From Mesobacillus zeae (GTDB taxonomy: Bacteria > Bacillota > Bacilli > Bacillales > Cytobacillaceae), in contig NZ_QWVT01000015.1 of the NCBI RefSeq assembly GCF_003570705.1, positions 1 to 64,000 of the forward strand: DNA of 64,000 nt, in the 5' to 3' direction. Below are positions 16,510-24,013 of this stretch, piece after piece. The position numbers and the translations under genes are program-made. A model generated the notes under the pieces. It was not told the origin of the DNA, did no database searches, and worked only from the letters and a program-made list of their open reading frames with translations. Within the stretch, counting starts at the first letter, position 1, and each line of letters opens with the position of its first letter.

Positions 16510-17010
16510 ATGAAGAGGGTATGTCTGCTTATTTTAGCATCACTGACGCTTCTCCTTGCTGGAGGCTGCGGCGGAGACAAAACAAAAAACAAAGTAGAAG
16601 AGAAACCACAATTTCTAGATGTTGTGCTGACTGTCAATCCTGAAAAGGCAATGCCTGGTGAAGAAGTGACATTTGAGGCAACGATCACGTACGGAGATGA
16701 AGAAGTAACAGATGCGGATGATGTTAAGTTTGAAGTATGGCGTGCGAATAATGATAAGCATGAAAAGTTCCAAGTGAAGCATAGCGAGAAAGGGAAATAC
16801 CGCTTGAATAAGACGTTCATGGAAGAAGGAACCTACTATATTATTTCCCATGTAACTGCAAGAGACATGCACAACATGCCGAAAAAAGAGTTTGTTGTCG
16901 GGAAATCCAGCAAACCTGAGGAAGATCACCATGACAGCAATGCTGATATGAACGAATTGGATGACGCAAAGAAAAAAAATGAAGAAAAACACGACAGCAC
17001 TAGTCATTAA
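16510..17010 (+). CDS. YtkA/FixH-like lipoprotein
   Basis: A 166-residue lipoprotein: lipobox LLAGGC with C20, then an Ig-like YtkA-type domain (about 35-130; LDVVLTVNPEKAMPGEEVTF, VKFEVWRANND, GTYYIISHVTARDMHNMP) and a disordered His/Asp/Glu/Lys-rich tail (DHHDSNADMNELDD to KHDSTSH). The His- and Met-containing motif ARDMHNMP may bind copper, as proposed for related domains. GGGGGAG lies 5-6 nt upstream. It follows the histidine kinase by 54 bases and closes the cluster. Confidence 0.82.
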   Translation: MKRVCLLILASLTLLLAGGCGGDKTKNKVEEKPQFLDVVLTVNPEKAMPGEEVTFEATITYGDEEVTDADDVKFEVWRANNDKHEKFQVKHSEKGKYRLNKTFMEEGTYYIISHVTARDMHNMPKKEFVVGKSSKPEEDHHDSNADMNELDDAKKKNEEKHDSTSH

Positions 17011-17067
17011 AAAAATCGCGCCAGAAGCAGCTAACATTGCTGCTCAGGCCTGTTATTGGTCAATCTT

Positions 17068-17094
17068 GCCCCCGCATCCTGCAGGGGCTTTTTT
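17068..17094 (+). terminator. Terminator of the two-component cluster
   Basis: GCCCC(C) pairs with GGGGC across a short GC-containing loop, followed by six T. Confidence 0.75.
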
Positions 17095-17149
17095 ATGTTA
17101 AGAACGATATAGTTTTTCTTCTAACTGTCCAGTTCGTGTCCCTGGACCC

Positions 17150-17207
17150 TCGCTTAACGGACGCTTTTGCTTTTCATTGTCCAGCTGCAGCGCCAAGGTG
17201 CCCCACC
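17150..17207. repeat. Dispersed intergenic repeat, copy B (short)
   Basis: It carries the CGCTTAACGGACGCTT and TTTCATTGTCCAGCTGCAGCGCC motifs shared with copies A and D. It lies between the convergent YtkA-like and Hsp20 genes. Confidence 0.55.
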
Positions 17208-17214
17208 TTTCTGG

Positions 17215-17697
17215 TTACAGGGGTTGGGGATGATTCTCAGCGTTTAGGTCAATGGTAATTGGCACGGCTTCATCCTCAGGTATGACGGGAAGAACGATGG
17301 ATAGAACCCCGCCTTCCAAGCTTGTTTGGATGCGGTGCCTGTTAACTTTGAAGGGCAGCGTAATCGTCTTCTCAAAACTTCTGTCAGGTCTTTCTTTCAA
17401 GTAGTATTGGAGTGTTGGCTTTAATGTCGGGTAAGTACCCTTGATAATCAAATTCTGCCCCTGCAGGATAATATTGATATTCTCTCGTACGGCTCCCGGG
17501 AGTTCCGCCTCGACGTACAGACAGTCCTGGAATTCGAAAAGGTCACAACGCGGGAACAGATCCTGCATCTTCAACCCGCCTGTTGGTTGGGAGCCTTGGT
17601 GCTGAACGGCCTGTTGATTAAATATTTCTTTCCAAAAACTTTCAGAAGCGTATTGCTTTGTTAAATCCAGCCAGTTTTTCAGCTTATCCATTTCCAT
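17215..17697 (-). CDS. Hsp20/alpha-crystallin family protein
   Basis: A 160-residue protein with a Gln-rich N-terminal part and a C-terminal alpha-crystallin domain (about 48-150): LFEFQDCLYVEAELPGAVRENIN, FEKTITLPFKVNRH and SLEGGVLSIVLP. Family members are ATP-independent chaperones; in Bacillus some are spore coat proteins. AAGGAGG lies 7 nt before the ATG. It is last in a four-gene minus-strand cluster headed by two GerPA/PF-type genes and a sigma-K promoter, so expression in the mother cell late in sporulation is likely. Confidence 0.82.
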   Translation of the reverse strand: MEMDKLKNWLDLTKQYASESFWKEIFNQQAVQHQGSQPTGGLKMQDLFPRCDLFEFQDCLYVEAELPGAVRENINIILQGQNLIIKGTYPTLKPTLQYYLKERPDRSFEKTITLPFKVNRHRIQTSLEGGVLSIVLPVIPEDEAVPITIDLNAENHPQPL

Positions 17698-17746
17698 TGC
17701 TTTTCCTCCTTGATAAAAAAATCTATTTGGAATGGGACTCCTTAAG

Positions 17747-18223
17747 TTATAAATTATCCTTCACATCTACCTCGGAAAACTGAAGGTCAATACTCTTGGG
17801 AATCTTAATTTCAAGCATTCCATCTTTATGGATGGCGGAGGCTCCTTTTTTCTTGACTAAGACAGGCAGGGTAATCGTTTGTTTATCGCCTGTTTCCGGA
17901 ATATTTTCGATAATTGCCTGATTGGTTGTATGGTAAATTTTCATGTTCTTCAGCCAGCTTTCATCTTTTAATTGAAGGCGGATATAAACATGGTCATGTG
18001 TTTCGAAAACAGATGCACCTAGTGGCTGGTTAAAATTTTGGGAATCCCGCTGCTGAGGCTGTAATGTTTTCATCCAGTCATTTGGATTCATCATGCCCTC
18101 TATATTTTCGGTGAATACTTTTCCAAACATATCATTTACATATTTGTCCAGATCACCAGGTTTCATAGAGTTGAACATCTTTTTCATATCCGGATTTAAC
18201 GGAAGCATATTCCAGGGAAACAT
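17747..18223 (-). CDS. Hsp20 family protein, spore-cluster paralogue
   Basis: A 158-residue protein with a Met/Pro-rich N-terminus (MFPWNMLPLNPDMKKMFNSM) and a divergent alpha-crystallin domain (about 68-152; VFETHDHVYIRLQLKDESWL, KQTITLPVLV, IHKDGMLEIKIPK). AAAGGAGG precedes the ATG. It sits 49 bases upstream of the next Hsp20 gene in the same direction. The two paralogues share little sequence outside the fold. A structural role in the spore is inferred from context. Confidence 0.78.
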   Translation of the reverse strand: MFPWNMLPLNPDMKKMFNSMKPGDLDKYVNDMFGKVFTENIEGMMNPNDWMKTLQPQQRDSQNFNQPLGASVFETHDHVYIRLQLKDESWLKNMKIYHTTNQAIIENIPETGDKQTITLPVLVKKKGASAIHKDGMLEIKIPKSIDLQFSEVDVKDNL

Positions 18224-18256
18224 AGAATTCCTCCTTTCTAGCTAACTTTGGCAATC

Positions 18257-18499
18257 TTATAGCTGGTTTGTGATAGGCATTGAAGGATTGGCGATCTGAT
18301 CCTGATCACTGATGTCCGGATCGCCAAACACATTTGTCGAGCAGGAGGAAGCAGGAGAAAAGTCGCCGAAGGCTGCATTGGTGCCAATCAGCTTTGCATT
18401 TGATGTATGGCTGTTATGAACAGTTGGTCCGATATCGATATTGGCATTGTTATTCATACCATTGGACTTAAAATTAAACAAATTTATTTGAATCGGCAT
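18257..18499 (-). CDS. GerPA/GerPF-type spore germination protein
   Basis: An 80-residue protein of the GerPA/GerPF domain family: a hydrophobic N-terminal strand (PIQINLFNFKSNGMNNNANIDIG), then GPTVHNSHTSNAK and a polar Asp/Ser-rich tail. GerP proteins help germinants pass the spore coat. GAGGAA precedes the ATG, and the upstream paralogue ends 18 bases before. Since only two family members are present and not the six-gene gerP operon, I give no symbol. Confidence 0.82.
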   Translation of the reverse strand: MPIQINLFNFKSNGMNNNANIDIGPTVHNSHTSNAKLIGTNAAFGDFSPASSCSTNVFGDPDISDQDQIANPSMPITNQL

Positions 18500-18517
18500 A
18501 ATTCCTCACAAGCTTTC

Positions 18518-18760
18518 TTATAATTGAATGGAGTTCACATGGGACGGATCGGCAATATCACCCTGGTCATTTAGATCAGGATCGATAAAAACATTTTCCA
18601 TAGCTGCTGTTGGAGGGGCATAATCACCATAGGAAGCATTTTGCCCTTGTGACTTTGTATTTGCGGTAGGAGAATTATGGAGGGCGTCACCAATATTAAG
18701 GGATCCGTTATTTGAGATATTGTTTATTTTCAAGCAGTAAATGTTAATGACAGTCTGCAT
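18518..18760 (-). CDS. GerPA/GerPF-type spore germination protein, first gene of cluster
   Basis: An 80-residue paralogue of the next gene downstream: N-terminal QTVINIYCLKINNISNNGSL, the conserved GDALHNSPTANTKSQGQN block and an acidic Asp-rich end. GAGGGAG precedes the ATG by 7 nt. A sigma-K consensus promoter lies about 30 bases upstream of the start, so this gene leads the four-gene spore cluster. Confidence 0.83.
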   Translation of the reverse strand: MQTVINIYCLKINNISNNGSLNIGDALHNSPTANTKSQGQNASYGDYAPPTAAMENVFIDPDLNDQGDIADPSHVNSIQL

Positions 18761-18788
18761 CGTCTCACTCCCTCGTGGATTGATGTAT

Positions 18789-18817
18789 TATCTTATGCAG
18801 GCGGGAGCCCAAAGGTT
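18789..18817 (-). promoter_or_regulatory. Sigma-K promoter of the spore cluster
   Basis: On the minus strand AACC is followed by exactly 16 bases and CATAAGATA. This matches the sigma-K consensus (mACm, N16, CATAnnnTA) in both elements and spacing. Confidence 0.8.
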
Positions 18818-18928
18818 ATGAAATTTTGATTGAACGTATAATTGCAGCGGTTATGATTTGCATCTATGCGAAGTTCTCATTACTATTAAGGTAGGAATAC
18901 TATTAAATAGAAGTGCGGGGTAACGGTT

Positions 18929-19702
18929 GTGGCCAATAGAACTGCGTTAATAACCGGAGGGTCCTCCGGAATAGGTAAGAAGATTGCATACAGCCTTGCC
19001 AGATCTGGAATTCATACTGTGATCAACTACCGGAAAAGCAGGGAAGAGGCAATGGAACTTGCAGGCGAACTAACGGCAAAGTTCGGAACGAAAAGTATTG
19101 CAATCGGCGGGGATGTATCAAACTATGAAAATTGCACCGAGATTGTAAATAAGGCTAATGAAATTTTTCCTTCGATTGACATCCTGATTCATAATGCGGG
19201 GCCATACATCCATGAACGAAAAAAAATGGCTGATTATACAGCGGAAGAATGGCATTACTTAATAAATGGGAACCTGAACAGCATGTTTTATCTATCGAGG
19301 CTGGTCATTCCGGGGATGAGAGACCATCAATGGGGAAGAATCATTACAATCGGCTATGACCGAGTCGAGTCGGCTCCCGGTTGGATTTACCGTTCTGCTT
19401 TCGCTGCAGCGAAGACAGGTCTTGCATCTCTGACTAGAACGATTGCACTTGAAGAAGCCAATTCAGGCATTACTTCCAACATGGTCTGTCCTGGTGACAT
19501 CGTTTCAGAGTGGAAAGAGATGGATATAAATGAAGCGTTGGGAAAACGGGATCCTTCTGTGCCTGTGGGGAGGCCTGGGACTGGTGAGGACATTGCCAGG
19601 GTCGTGACATTCCTTGCAGATGAAAAATCCGATTATATTACTGGGGGAGTCATTCCAGTCACAGGTGGAAAAGATGTCCTAGGAAAAGCTTATAGGAACT
19701 AA
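18929..19702 (+). CDS. ytkK: Short-chain dehydrogenase-like protein lacking the catalytic tyrosine (YtkK-like)
   Basis: A 257-residue SDR fold protein: the nucleotide-binding GGSSGIGKKIA loop near 10-20, NAG at 89-91, and C-terminal VTGG. The catalytic YxxxK motif reads F158-A-A-A-K162 (SAFAAAKTGL), so the proton-donating tyrosine is replaced by phenylalanine, and the usual catalytic serine region reads IITIGYDRVESAPG. I recall the same IYRSAFAAAK sequence in B. subtilis YtkK, so this may be a conserved non-classical subfamily. GCGGGG lies 8 nt before the GTG start. Confidence 0.8.
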   Translation: MANRTALITGGSSGIGKKIAYSLARSGIHTVINYRKSREEAMELAGELTAKFGTKSIAIGGDVSNYENCTEIVNKANEIFPSIDILIHNAGPYIHERKKMADYTAEEWHYLINGNLNSMFYLSRLVIPGMRDHQWGRIITIGYDRVESAPGWIYRSAFAAAKTGLASLTRTIALEEANSGITSNMVCPGDIVSEWKEMDINEALGKRDPSVPVGRPGTGEDIARVVTFLADEKSDYITGGVIPVTGGKDVLGKAYRN

Positions 19703-19710
19703 TGATCATC

Positions 19711-19756
19711 GAAAAAGCCAGCCCGCAAATGAACAAGTGACGGGGCTGGCTTTTTT
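19711..19756. terminator. Bidirectional terminator between SDR and MATE genes
   Basis: AAAAAGCCAGCCC pairs with GGGCTGGCTTTTT across a 17-nt loop, giving T-runs on both strands for convergent genes. Confidence 0.88.
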
Positions 19757-19760
19757 AAAT

Positions 19761-21128
19761 TCACTGAAAGGTTTGCTGAGTGTGGGACGAAGTTTGTTTC
19801 TGAATATAAATGAGTCGAAACAACAGGGTTAATGCTCCGATAGCGAGTCCGGCAATCAACCCGATCCAGTATCCAAAGGCAAGGGCATCTGTATGATTGG
19901 CGAGATAGTAGCCAAGCGGCAGCCCGATTACCCAGTAGGATACAAGTGCCATAATGAACGTTACATTGACATCCTTATATCCTCTTAGCGCACCCTGAAC
20001 TGGTGCCTGGATAGCATCCGAAAGCTGGAAAAACAGGGCGTAGATCAAGAATGTGGATGTCAGCTTAACAACAGCTCCATCGCCGGAATAAATAGCTGCA
20101 ATATCTGTGCGGAAAAAGAAAAGGACAAGGCCACATACGAGAGCCATACCGACCGCGATTGAAACGCCAATCCAGCTGTATTGGACGGCATCCCTGTACC
20201 TTCCCGCACCAACCTCAAATCCTACTACAATAGTCAGGGCCATAGAAATGCTCAACGGAACCATGTAAAGGAAAGAGGCAAAGTTAAGTGCAGCTTGGTG
20301 AGAAGCGATTGTAACCGTATCAAACCCGCTCATCAATAAAGTGACAGCTGCAAAAATGCTTGTCTCAAAGAATATGGAAAATCCGATTGGGACTCCAAGT
20401 TTGAGAATTTCTTTCCACTTCGTAATTGAAACAGCATAAATCCTGCTGAAAATATGATAATCTGCAAATGGCCGCTGCCTGATGACGATAGCGACGGAAA
20501 TGATCAGAAGGACCCAATAAGTTATCGCAGAAGCATAGCCTGCTCCTACTCCGCCTAGCTCAGGCAAACCAAATTTGCCAAAGATGAGCATATAGTTGAA
20601 AACCACATTGATCGGCAGGGAAGAAAGGGTTATCAGCATGGTTACCCGTGTTTTTCCCAGTGCATCGATGAAACAGCGCAGCACATTTACAATAAACAGC
20701 GGAACAATGCCCAAACCCAATGCAATAAGATAATCATTTGCGACCCTTTCAACATTGCTATCAAGGTCCATCCCTGAGAGAATTGGCTCCATAACAAAAA
20801 AACCAGCGACAATAACTAGGCCTGACATAATACAGGCAAGGTAGACGCCCTGAATGACCGAATAGGCCACTCCTTCTTTCTTTGAGCCGCCAACAAGATG
20901 GGCTACAATGGGCGTAATAGAAAGAAGGATGCCGCTTAGTCCTGTAAAGACAGGGACCCAAAGTGAAGAGCCTATGGCAACGCCGGCAAGGTCTTCCGCA
21001 CTGTAATGGCCAGACATCATCGTATCAAAGAAGTTCATAGAATACATCGATAGCTGAGTGACCAAAATCGGAATAAGAATTACTATTAGCTGCTTTAATT
21101 TATCTTTTTTTGTTAAGGTTTCATTCAT
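19761..21128 (-). CDS. MATE family multidrug/cation exporter
   Basis: A 455-residue protein with about 12 transmembrane segments in two homologous halves, typical MATE length. The first half carries QLSMYSMNFFDTMMSGHYSAEDLAGVAIG, a characteristic MATE signature, and the second half a corresponding FFETSIFAAVTLLMSGFDT region. These transporters export drugs or metabolites in exchange for Na+ or H+. The start ATG follows GAGGG. An extended -10 promoter lies about 50 bases upstream. The substrate cannot be deduced. Confidence 0.9.
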   Translation of the reverse strand: MNETLTKKDKLKQLIVILIPILVTQLSMYSMNFFDTMMSGHYSAEDLAGVAIGSSLWVPVFTGLSGILLSITPIVAHLVGGSKKEGVAYSVIQGVYLACIMSGLVIVAGFFVMEPILSGMDLDSNVERVANDYLIALGLGIVPLFIVNVLRCFIDALGKTRVTMLITLSSLPINVVFNYMLIFGKFGLPELGGVGAGYASAITYWVLLIISVAIVIRQRPFADYHIFSRIYAVSITKWKEILKLGVPIGFSIFFETSIFAAVTLLMSGFDTVTIASHQAALNFASFLYMVPLSISMALTIVVGFEVGAGRYRDAVQYSWIGVSIAVGMALVCGLVLFFFRTDIAAIYSGDGAVVKLTSTFLIYALFFQLSDAIQAPVQGALRGYKDVNVTFIMALVSYWVIGLPLGYYLANHTDALAFGYWIGLIAGLAIGALTLLFRLIYIQKQTSSHTQQTFQ

Positions 21129-21175
21129 TATTTGCCCTCATTTTCTTCTTTTCTTCTCCGGATTGATTATAGCAT

Positions 21176-21184
21176 AATACTCAA
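21176..21184 (-). promoter_or_regulatory. Extended -10 element of the MATE gene
   Basis: The minus strand reads TGCTATAAT, matching the TGnTATAAT extended -10 consensus; no clear -35 is seen. Confidence 0.5.
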
Positions 21185-21276
21185 TTTAACGTATTTCATT
21201 AAGGAATCGGGGTGTAATTACAATAATTTTATTATGTAAACTATATTGTGATTAATAAAATAAAATCCCGAACCGA

Positions 21277-21316
21277 AAAACCGGCAGCTTCATAAGGAAG
21301 GCTGCCGGTTTTTTTT
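21277..21316. terminator. Strong hairpin terminator downstream of the GNAT gene
   Basis: AACCGGCAGC pairs with GCTGCCGGTT around 12 nt, with T-runs on both strands. It ends minus-strand transcription from the gene at 21389. Confidence 0.88.
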
Positions 21317-21388
21317 CGATGTTGTTTACTGGTTCTTTGACAGTATAAGCTCCGCAGCTATAAGAAACACTTGTATTTTTCCATACTA

Positions 21389-21952
21389 TTAAGCTTCAAG
21401 AAGCTGTGTGGATCCATCATCGGTCTGGTCCATACCGCGGCGGAGATACAATGTATATTGGTCACGCGAAATTTCATATAAATCGTAAACTTCACTTTCC
21501 GCGTTAATCTGGCTGTAAAGACTGGCCCTCGTGTCGTTGGCTTTGACTGTATATGGCAGCTTTTCGGCTGCTTTGATCGACCTCATATTTTCTTTCCGGA
21601 TCCTCATGTAGATTGTTTCAATGCCATTCTCGTAGAATAGCTCCTGGAAAAAAGCGTCTTTTGCCGGCGCATTATAGCCCTTGCCATGATAGGGTTTTCC
21701 AATCCAGGTACCAAGGAACCCTGCATGGTCCTGAATATCGTACAGGTTGATCGTACCGATTGGGGCTCCCCAGTCATCCGTTATCGTCCTTGAAATGATT
21801 TCCCCACGGTCTTCCGCTTCCATCGCCTGCTTTGTGATAAAGACATATTCGTCATGAGAATAAGCCTTATGGCGAACAAAAGGAAAGACATCAGGGTGCT
21901 TTAACAGCTCATACAAAGCGTGGCTATCATTAACATCACGTTTTTTGAGCAT
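21389..21952 (-). CDS. GNAT family acetyltransferase
   Basis: A 187-residue acetyltransferase of the RimJ/RimL-like type: N-terminal LKKRDVNDSHALYELLKHPDVF, a central IGTINLYDIQDHAGFLGTWIG, and the acetyl-CoA loop GKPYHGKGYNAPAKDA followed by IYMRIRKENMRSIKAAEKL. Substrate is unknown. The start at 21952 is chosen because GGAGGG lies 5-6 nt upstream and family similarity begins there. The frame is open to 22108, but the added residues are translated leader sequence. That leader holds an unusual hairpin and an anti-Shine-Dalgarno match. Confidence 0.85.
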   Translation of the reverse strand: MLKKRDVNDSHALYELLKHPDVFPFVRHKAYSHDEYVFITKQAMEAEDRGEIISRTITDDWGAPIGTINLYDIQDHAGFLGTWIGKPYHGKGYNAPAKDAFFQELFYENGIETIYMRIRKENMRSIKAAEKLPYTVKANDTRASLYSQINAESEVYDLYEISRDQYTLYLRRGMDQTDDGSTQLLEA

Positions 21953-22083
21953 CAGTATCCCTCCAACTGCAGGGCAGTCCGGTTTTTTGGTGAAAAACAG
22001 ACACGTCCCACCCTCGAAATTTTTTGTGAAATAGCTAAAAAATTTCGGGGTGGGAATCGAACCCACTAGAACCAGGATACTGG
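21953..22083 (-). promoter_or_regulatory. Structured leader of the GNAT gene with tRNA-like T-arm
   Basis: On the minus strand a long hairpin (arms 22007-22025 and 22037-22054, nearly perfect over 18 bp, loop 11 nt) overlaps GTGGGTTCGATTCCCAC (22050-22066), a canonical tRNA T-arm shape. Upstream, CCAGTATCCTGG forms a small hairpin. Its CAGTATCC segment (22075-22082) is the exact complement of GGATACTG (21953-21960), which covers the spacer just before the start codon. No full tRNA can be folded. A regulatory role is inference. Confidence 0.45.
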
Positions 22084-22236
22084 TGGCGCACCATTTGCCT
22101 TCCCTCATTACTTTTCCGATATGAAGTTTTTTCTTAAAGGATTTTTCATAGAAATCATACTAAAAATTAAGCAAAAAGAAAATAGGTTTTCGCCAAAATT
22201 TTTCCATTGATTTACGCCAAATTTCTACATTTTATT

Positions 22237-23361
22237 TCAGACGATAAAGACCGTTTCTCCATTGATCATCGTCCAGATTGGTTTGGAGGTATATTGAAAA
22301 GGATGCCCGTTCCAAAGCACTAGGTCAGCGTCTTTTCCTGGTTCAATACTCCCTAGGCGCTCGTCAACTCCAAGGTTTCTGGCAGCCAGGATGGTGATGC
22401 CTTCTAAAGCCTTTTGTTCCGGCATGCCTTCGCGCACAGAAATCGCCGCACACACATTTAAATACTGGACTGGAATGTATGGGTGGTCTGTCGTGATGGA
22501 TACTTCAGCTCCAGCTGCGCAAAGCTTTTGGTAGGTCGTCCAGCTCTTATTCTTTAATTCAACCTTTGACCGCCTTGTAAGTGTCGGACCCACGGAGACT
22601 TTCAAATTTCTTCTCCCAAGTTCCCCGGCAACCAAGTGGCCTTCGGTACAATGTTCGATCCGAAGGTCCAAATTAAATTCATCTGCAAACCGAAGTGCCG
22701 ATATGATATCGTCAGCACGGTGGGCATGGACCCTTACCGGGATTTCACGTTTCAATGCTTTCACAATTGATGCAAGTCTGAGAGGTGTTGGATCATCGGC
22801 ATATTTCGCCTGGTAAAAGGCTTCTCTCAGCATACCCATGATGCCCATTCTTGTGATACTGTCCTTATTTCCGTGGCTATGGATCCTTTTGGGATTTTCT
22901 CCAAGAGCTATTTTAAGCCCAGCCGTTTCCTTAATGATCATTCTTTCGATATTTTTCCCCGAGGTCTTGATTACTGATGTTGTACCGCCAATAACATTTG
23001 CGCTTCCGGGCATAACATGGACGGTCGTTATGCCGGCTTGTAAGGCATCAGAAAAAGCAGGATCAAACGGATATACTCCATCGATTGCACGGACATGCGG
23101 ACTTAATGGTTCGATCGTTTCGTTCGCATCATTTCCTGCCCAGCCGGTACCTTCGTCGTAAAGACCAAGATGTGTGTGGACATCAATAAATCCAGGAAAA
23201 AGGAACCCGCCGGAACAATCGATGACAGAAACGCCGTCCGATAAGGGGATATTCCTGCCCACTGATTTTATTTTTCCTTGTGAAACAAGAACATCGCAGT
23301 CCTGAATGGAATCACTCACAACAGGAAATACAAAAGCATTTTTCAGCAATATTCCATTCAT
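22237..23361 (-). CDS. Amidohydrolase, imidazolonepropionase-like
   Basis: A 374-residue metal-dependent hydrolase of the amidohydrolase superfamily (COG1228 type). Seen are the N-terminal beta-sandwich, the metal motif DVHTHLG near 60, VRVHAHRADD near 212, RIEHC near 236 and TTDHP near 298, followed by the returning sandwich strands (SIEPGKDADLVLWNG). The substrate is not predictable; relatives act on cyclic amides and dipeptides. It appears monocistronic: about 125 bases of featureless DNA separate it from the GNAT leader, and no strong terminator was seen. Confidence 0.85.
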   Translation of the reverse strand: MNGILLKNAFVFPVVSDSIQDCDVLVSQGKIKSVGRNIPLSDGVSVIDCSGGFLFPGFIDVHTHLGLYDEGTGWAGNDANETIEPLSPHVRAIDGVYPFDPAFSDALQAGITTVHVMPGSANVIGGTTSVIKTSGKNIERMIIKETAGLKIALGENPKRIHSHGNKDSITRMGIMGMLREAFYQAKYADDPTPLRLASIVKALKREIPVRVHAHRADDIISALRFADEFNLDLRIEHCTEGHLVAGELGRRNLKVSVGPTLTRRSKVELKNKSWTTYQKLCAAGAEVSITTDHPYIPVQYLNVCAAISVREGMPEQKALEGITILAARNLGVDERLGSIEPGKDADLVLWNGHPFQYTSKPIWTMINGETVFIV

Positions 23362-23555
23362 GTTGTGGTGGGATCTCCGGTTTTTAAAAAGTTTCTATTC
23401 ATCGGTCCTCTCCTCATTTCCGGTAATGGTAATACAATGTATTCGTCCAAATTTGTGAAAGAACAGCAAAATGGCCAATTATTTCCTGGAAATATGAATC
23501 TTTTTATCCGTGAATTCGTAAAATAAGCAGGGAATAAAAAAGGGAGGGAATTAAA

Positions 23556-23876
23556 ATGCCAAGCAATGAAGAAAGAATGCTTGCAACCGGCATTTATATC
23601 ATCAGCTTTTTTACAGCTTTTATCGGCCCGCTGATCATATGGCTTATGAAAAAAGACGAATCGAGTTTTATCGATTACCATGGCAGGGAATATTTCAACT
23701 TTTTTATTTCATACAGTGTGTATGCGTTGATAAGCTTTATACTGATGATCGTCCTGGTTGGGTTTGTCCTGTTTTGGATTCTTGGAATAGCTGCCCTTAT
23801 TTTTACCGTTATCGGGGCGGTGAAGGCATTTAGCGGAGAACAATACAGGATACCGTTTATTTTCAGGCTTCTGTAA
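23556..23876 (+). CDS. DUF4870 small membrane protein
   Basis: A 106-residue protein with three predicted membrane segments (about 10-30, 45-65 and 70-90) and the family pattern SSFIDYHGREYFNFFISY between the first and second, then a C-terminal FSGEQYRIPFIFRLL. DUF4870/Tic20-like proteins are widespread and uncharacterised. AGGGAGGGA lies about 7 nt upstream. It is divergent from the amidohydrolase gene and followed by its own terminator. Confidence 0.88.
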   Translation: MPSNEERMLATGIYIISFFTAFIGPLIIWLMKKDESSFIDYHGREYFNFFISYSVYALISFILMIVLVGFVLFWILGIAALIFTVIGAVKAFSGEQYRIPFIFRLL

Positions 23877-23882
23877 ATTAAG

Positions 23883-23914
23883 ATAACCGGATACATATTC
23901 CGGTTATTTTTTTG
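23883..23914 (+). terminator. Terminator of the DUF4870 gene
   Basis: ATAACCGGA pairs with TCCGGTTAT around 7 nt, followed by a run of seven T. Confidence 0.88.
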
Positions 23915-24013
23915 TGAATTTGGATGTGCTTTGTTTGCAAATCACGAATCAAACTTTTTCCGTGATAATATGTTAAGATAAAGTAAAATATTGACATATG
24001 AGGAGGAATTGAA

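Noticed and set aside
16479-17037. Minus-strand open frames opposite the YtkA-like lipoprotein
   Set aside because: They are shadows of the plus-strand gene, which has a lipobox and a good ribosome-binding site.
22050-22066. tRNA gene candidate from a T-arm-like sequence
   Set aside because: Only the T-arm shape is present. The acceptor, D and anticodon arms cannot be folded, so I report it as a leader feature only.
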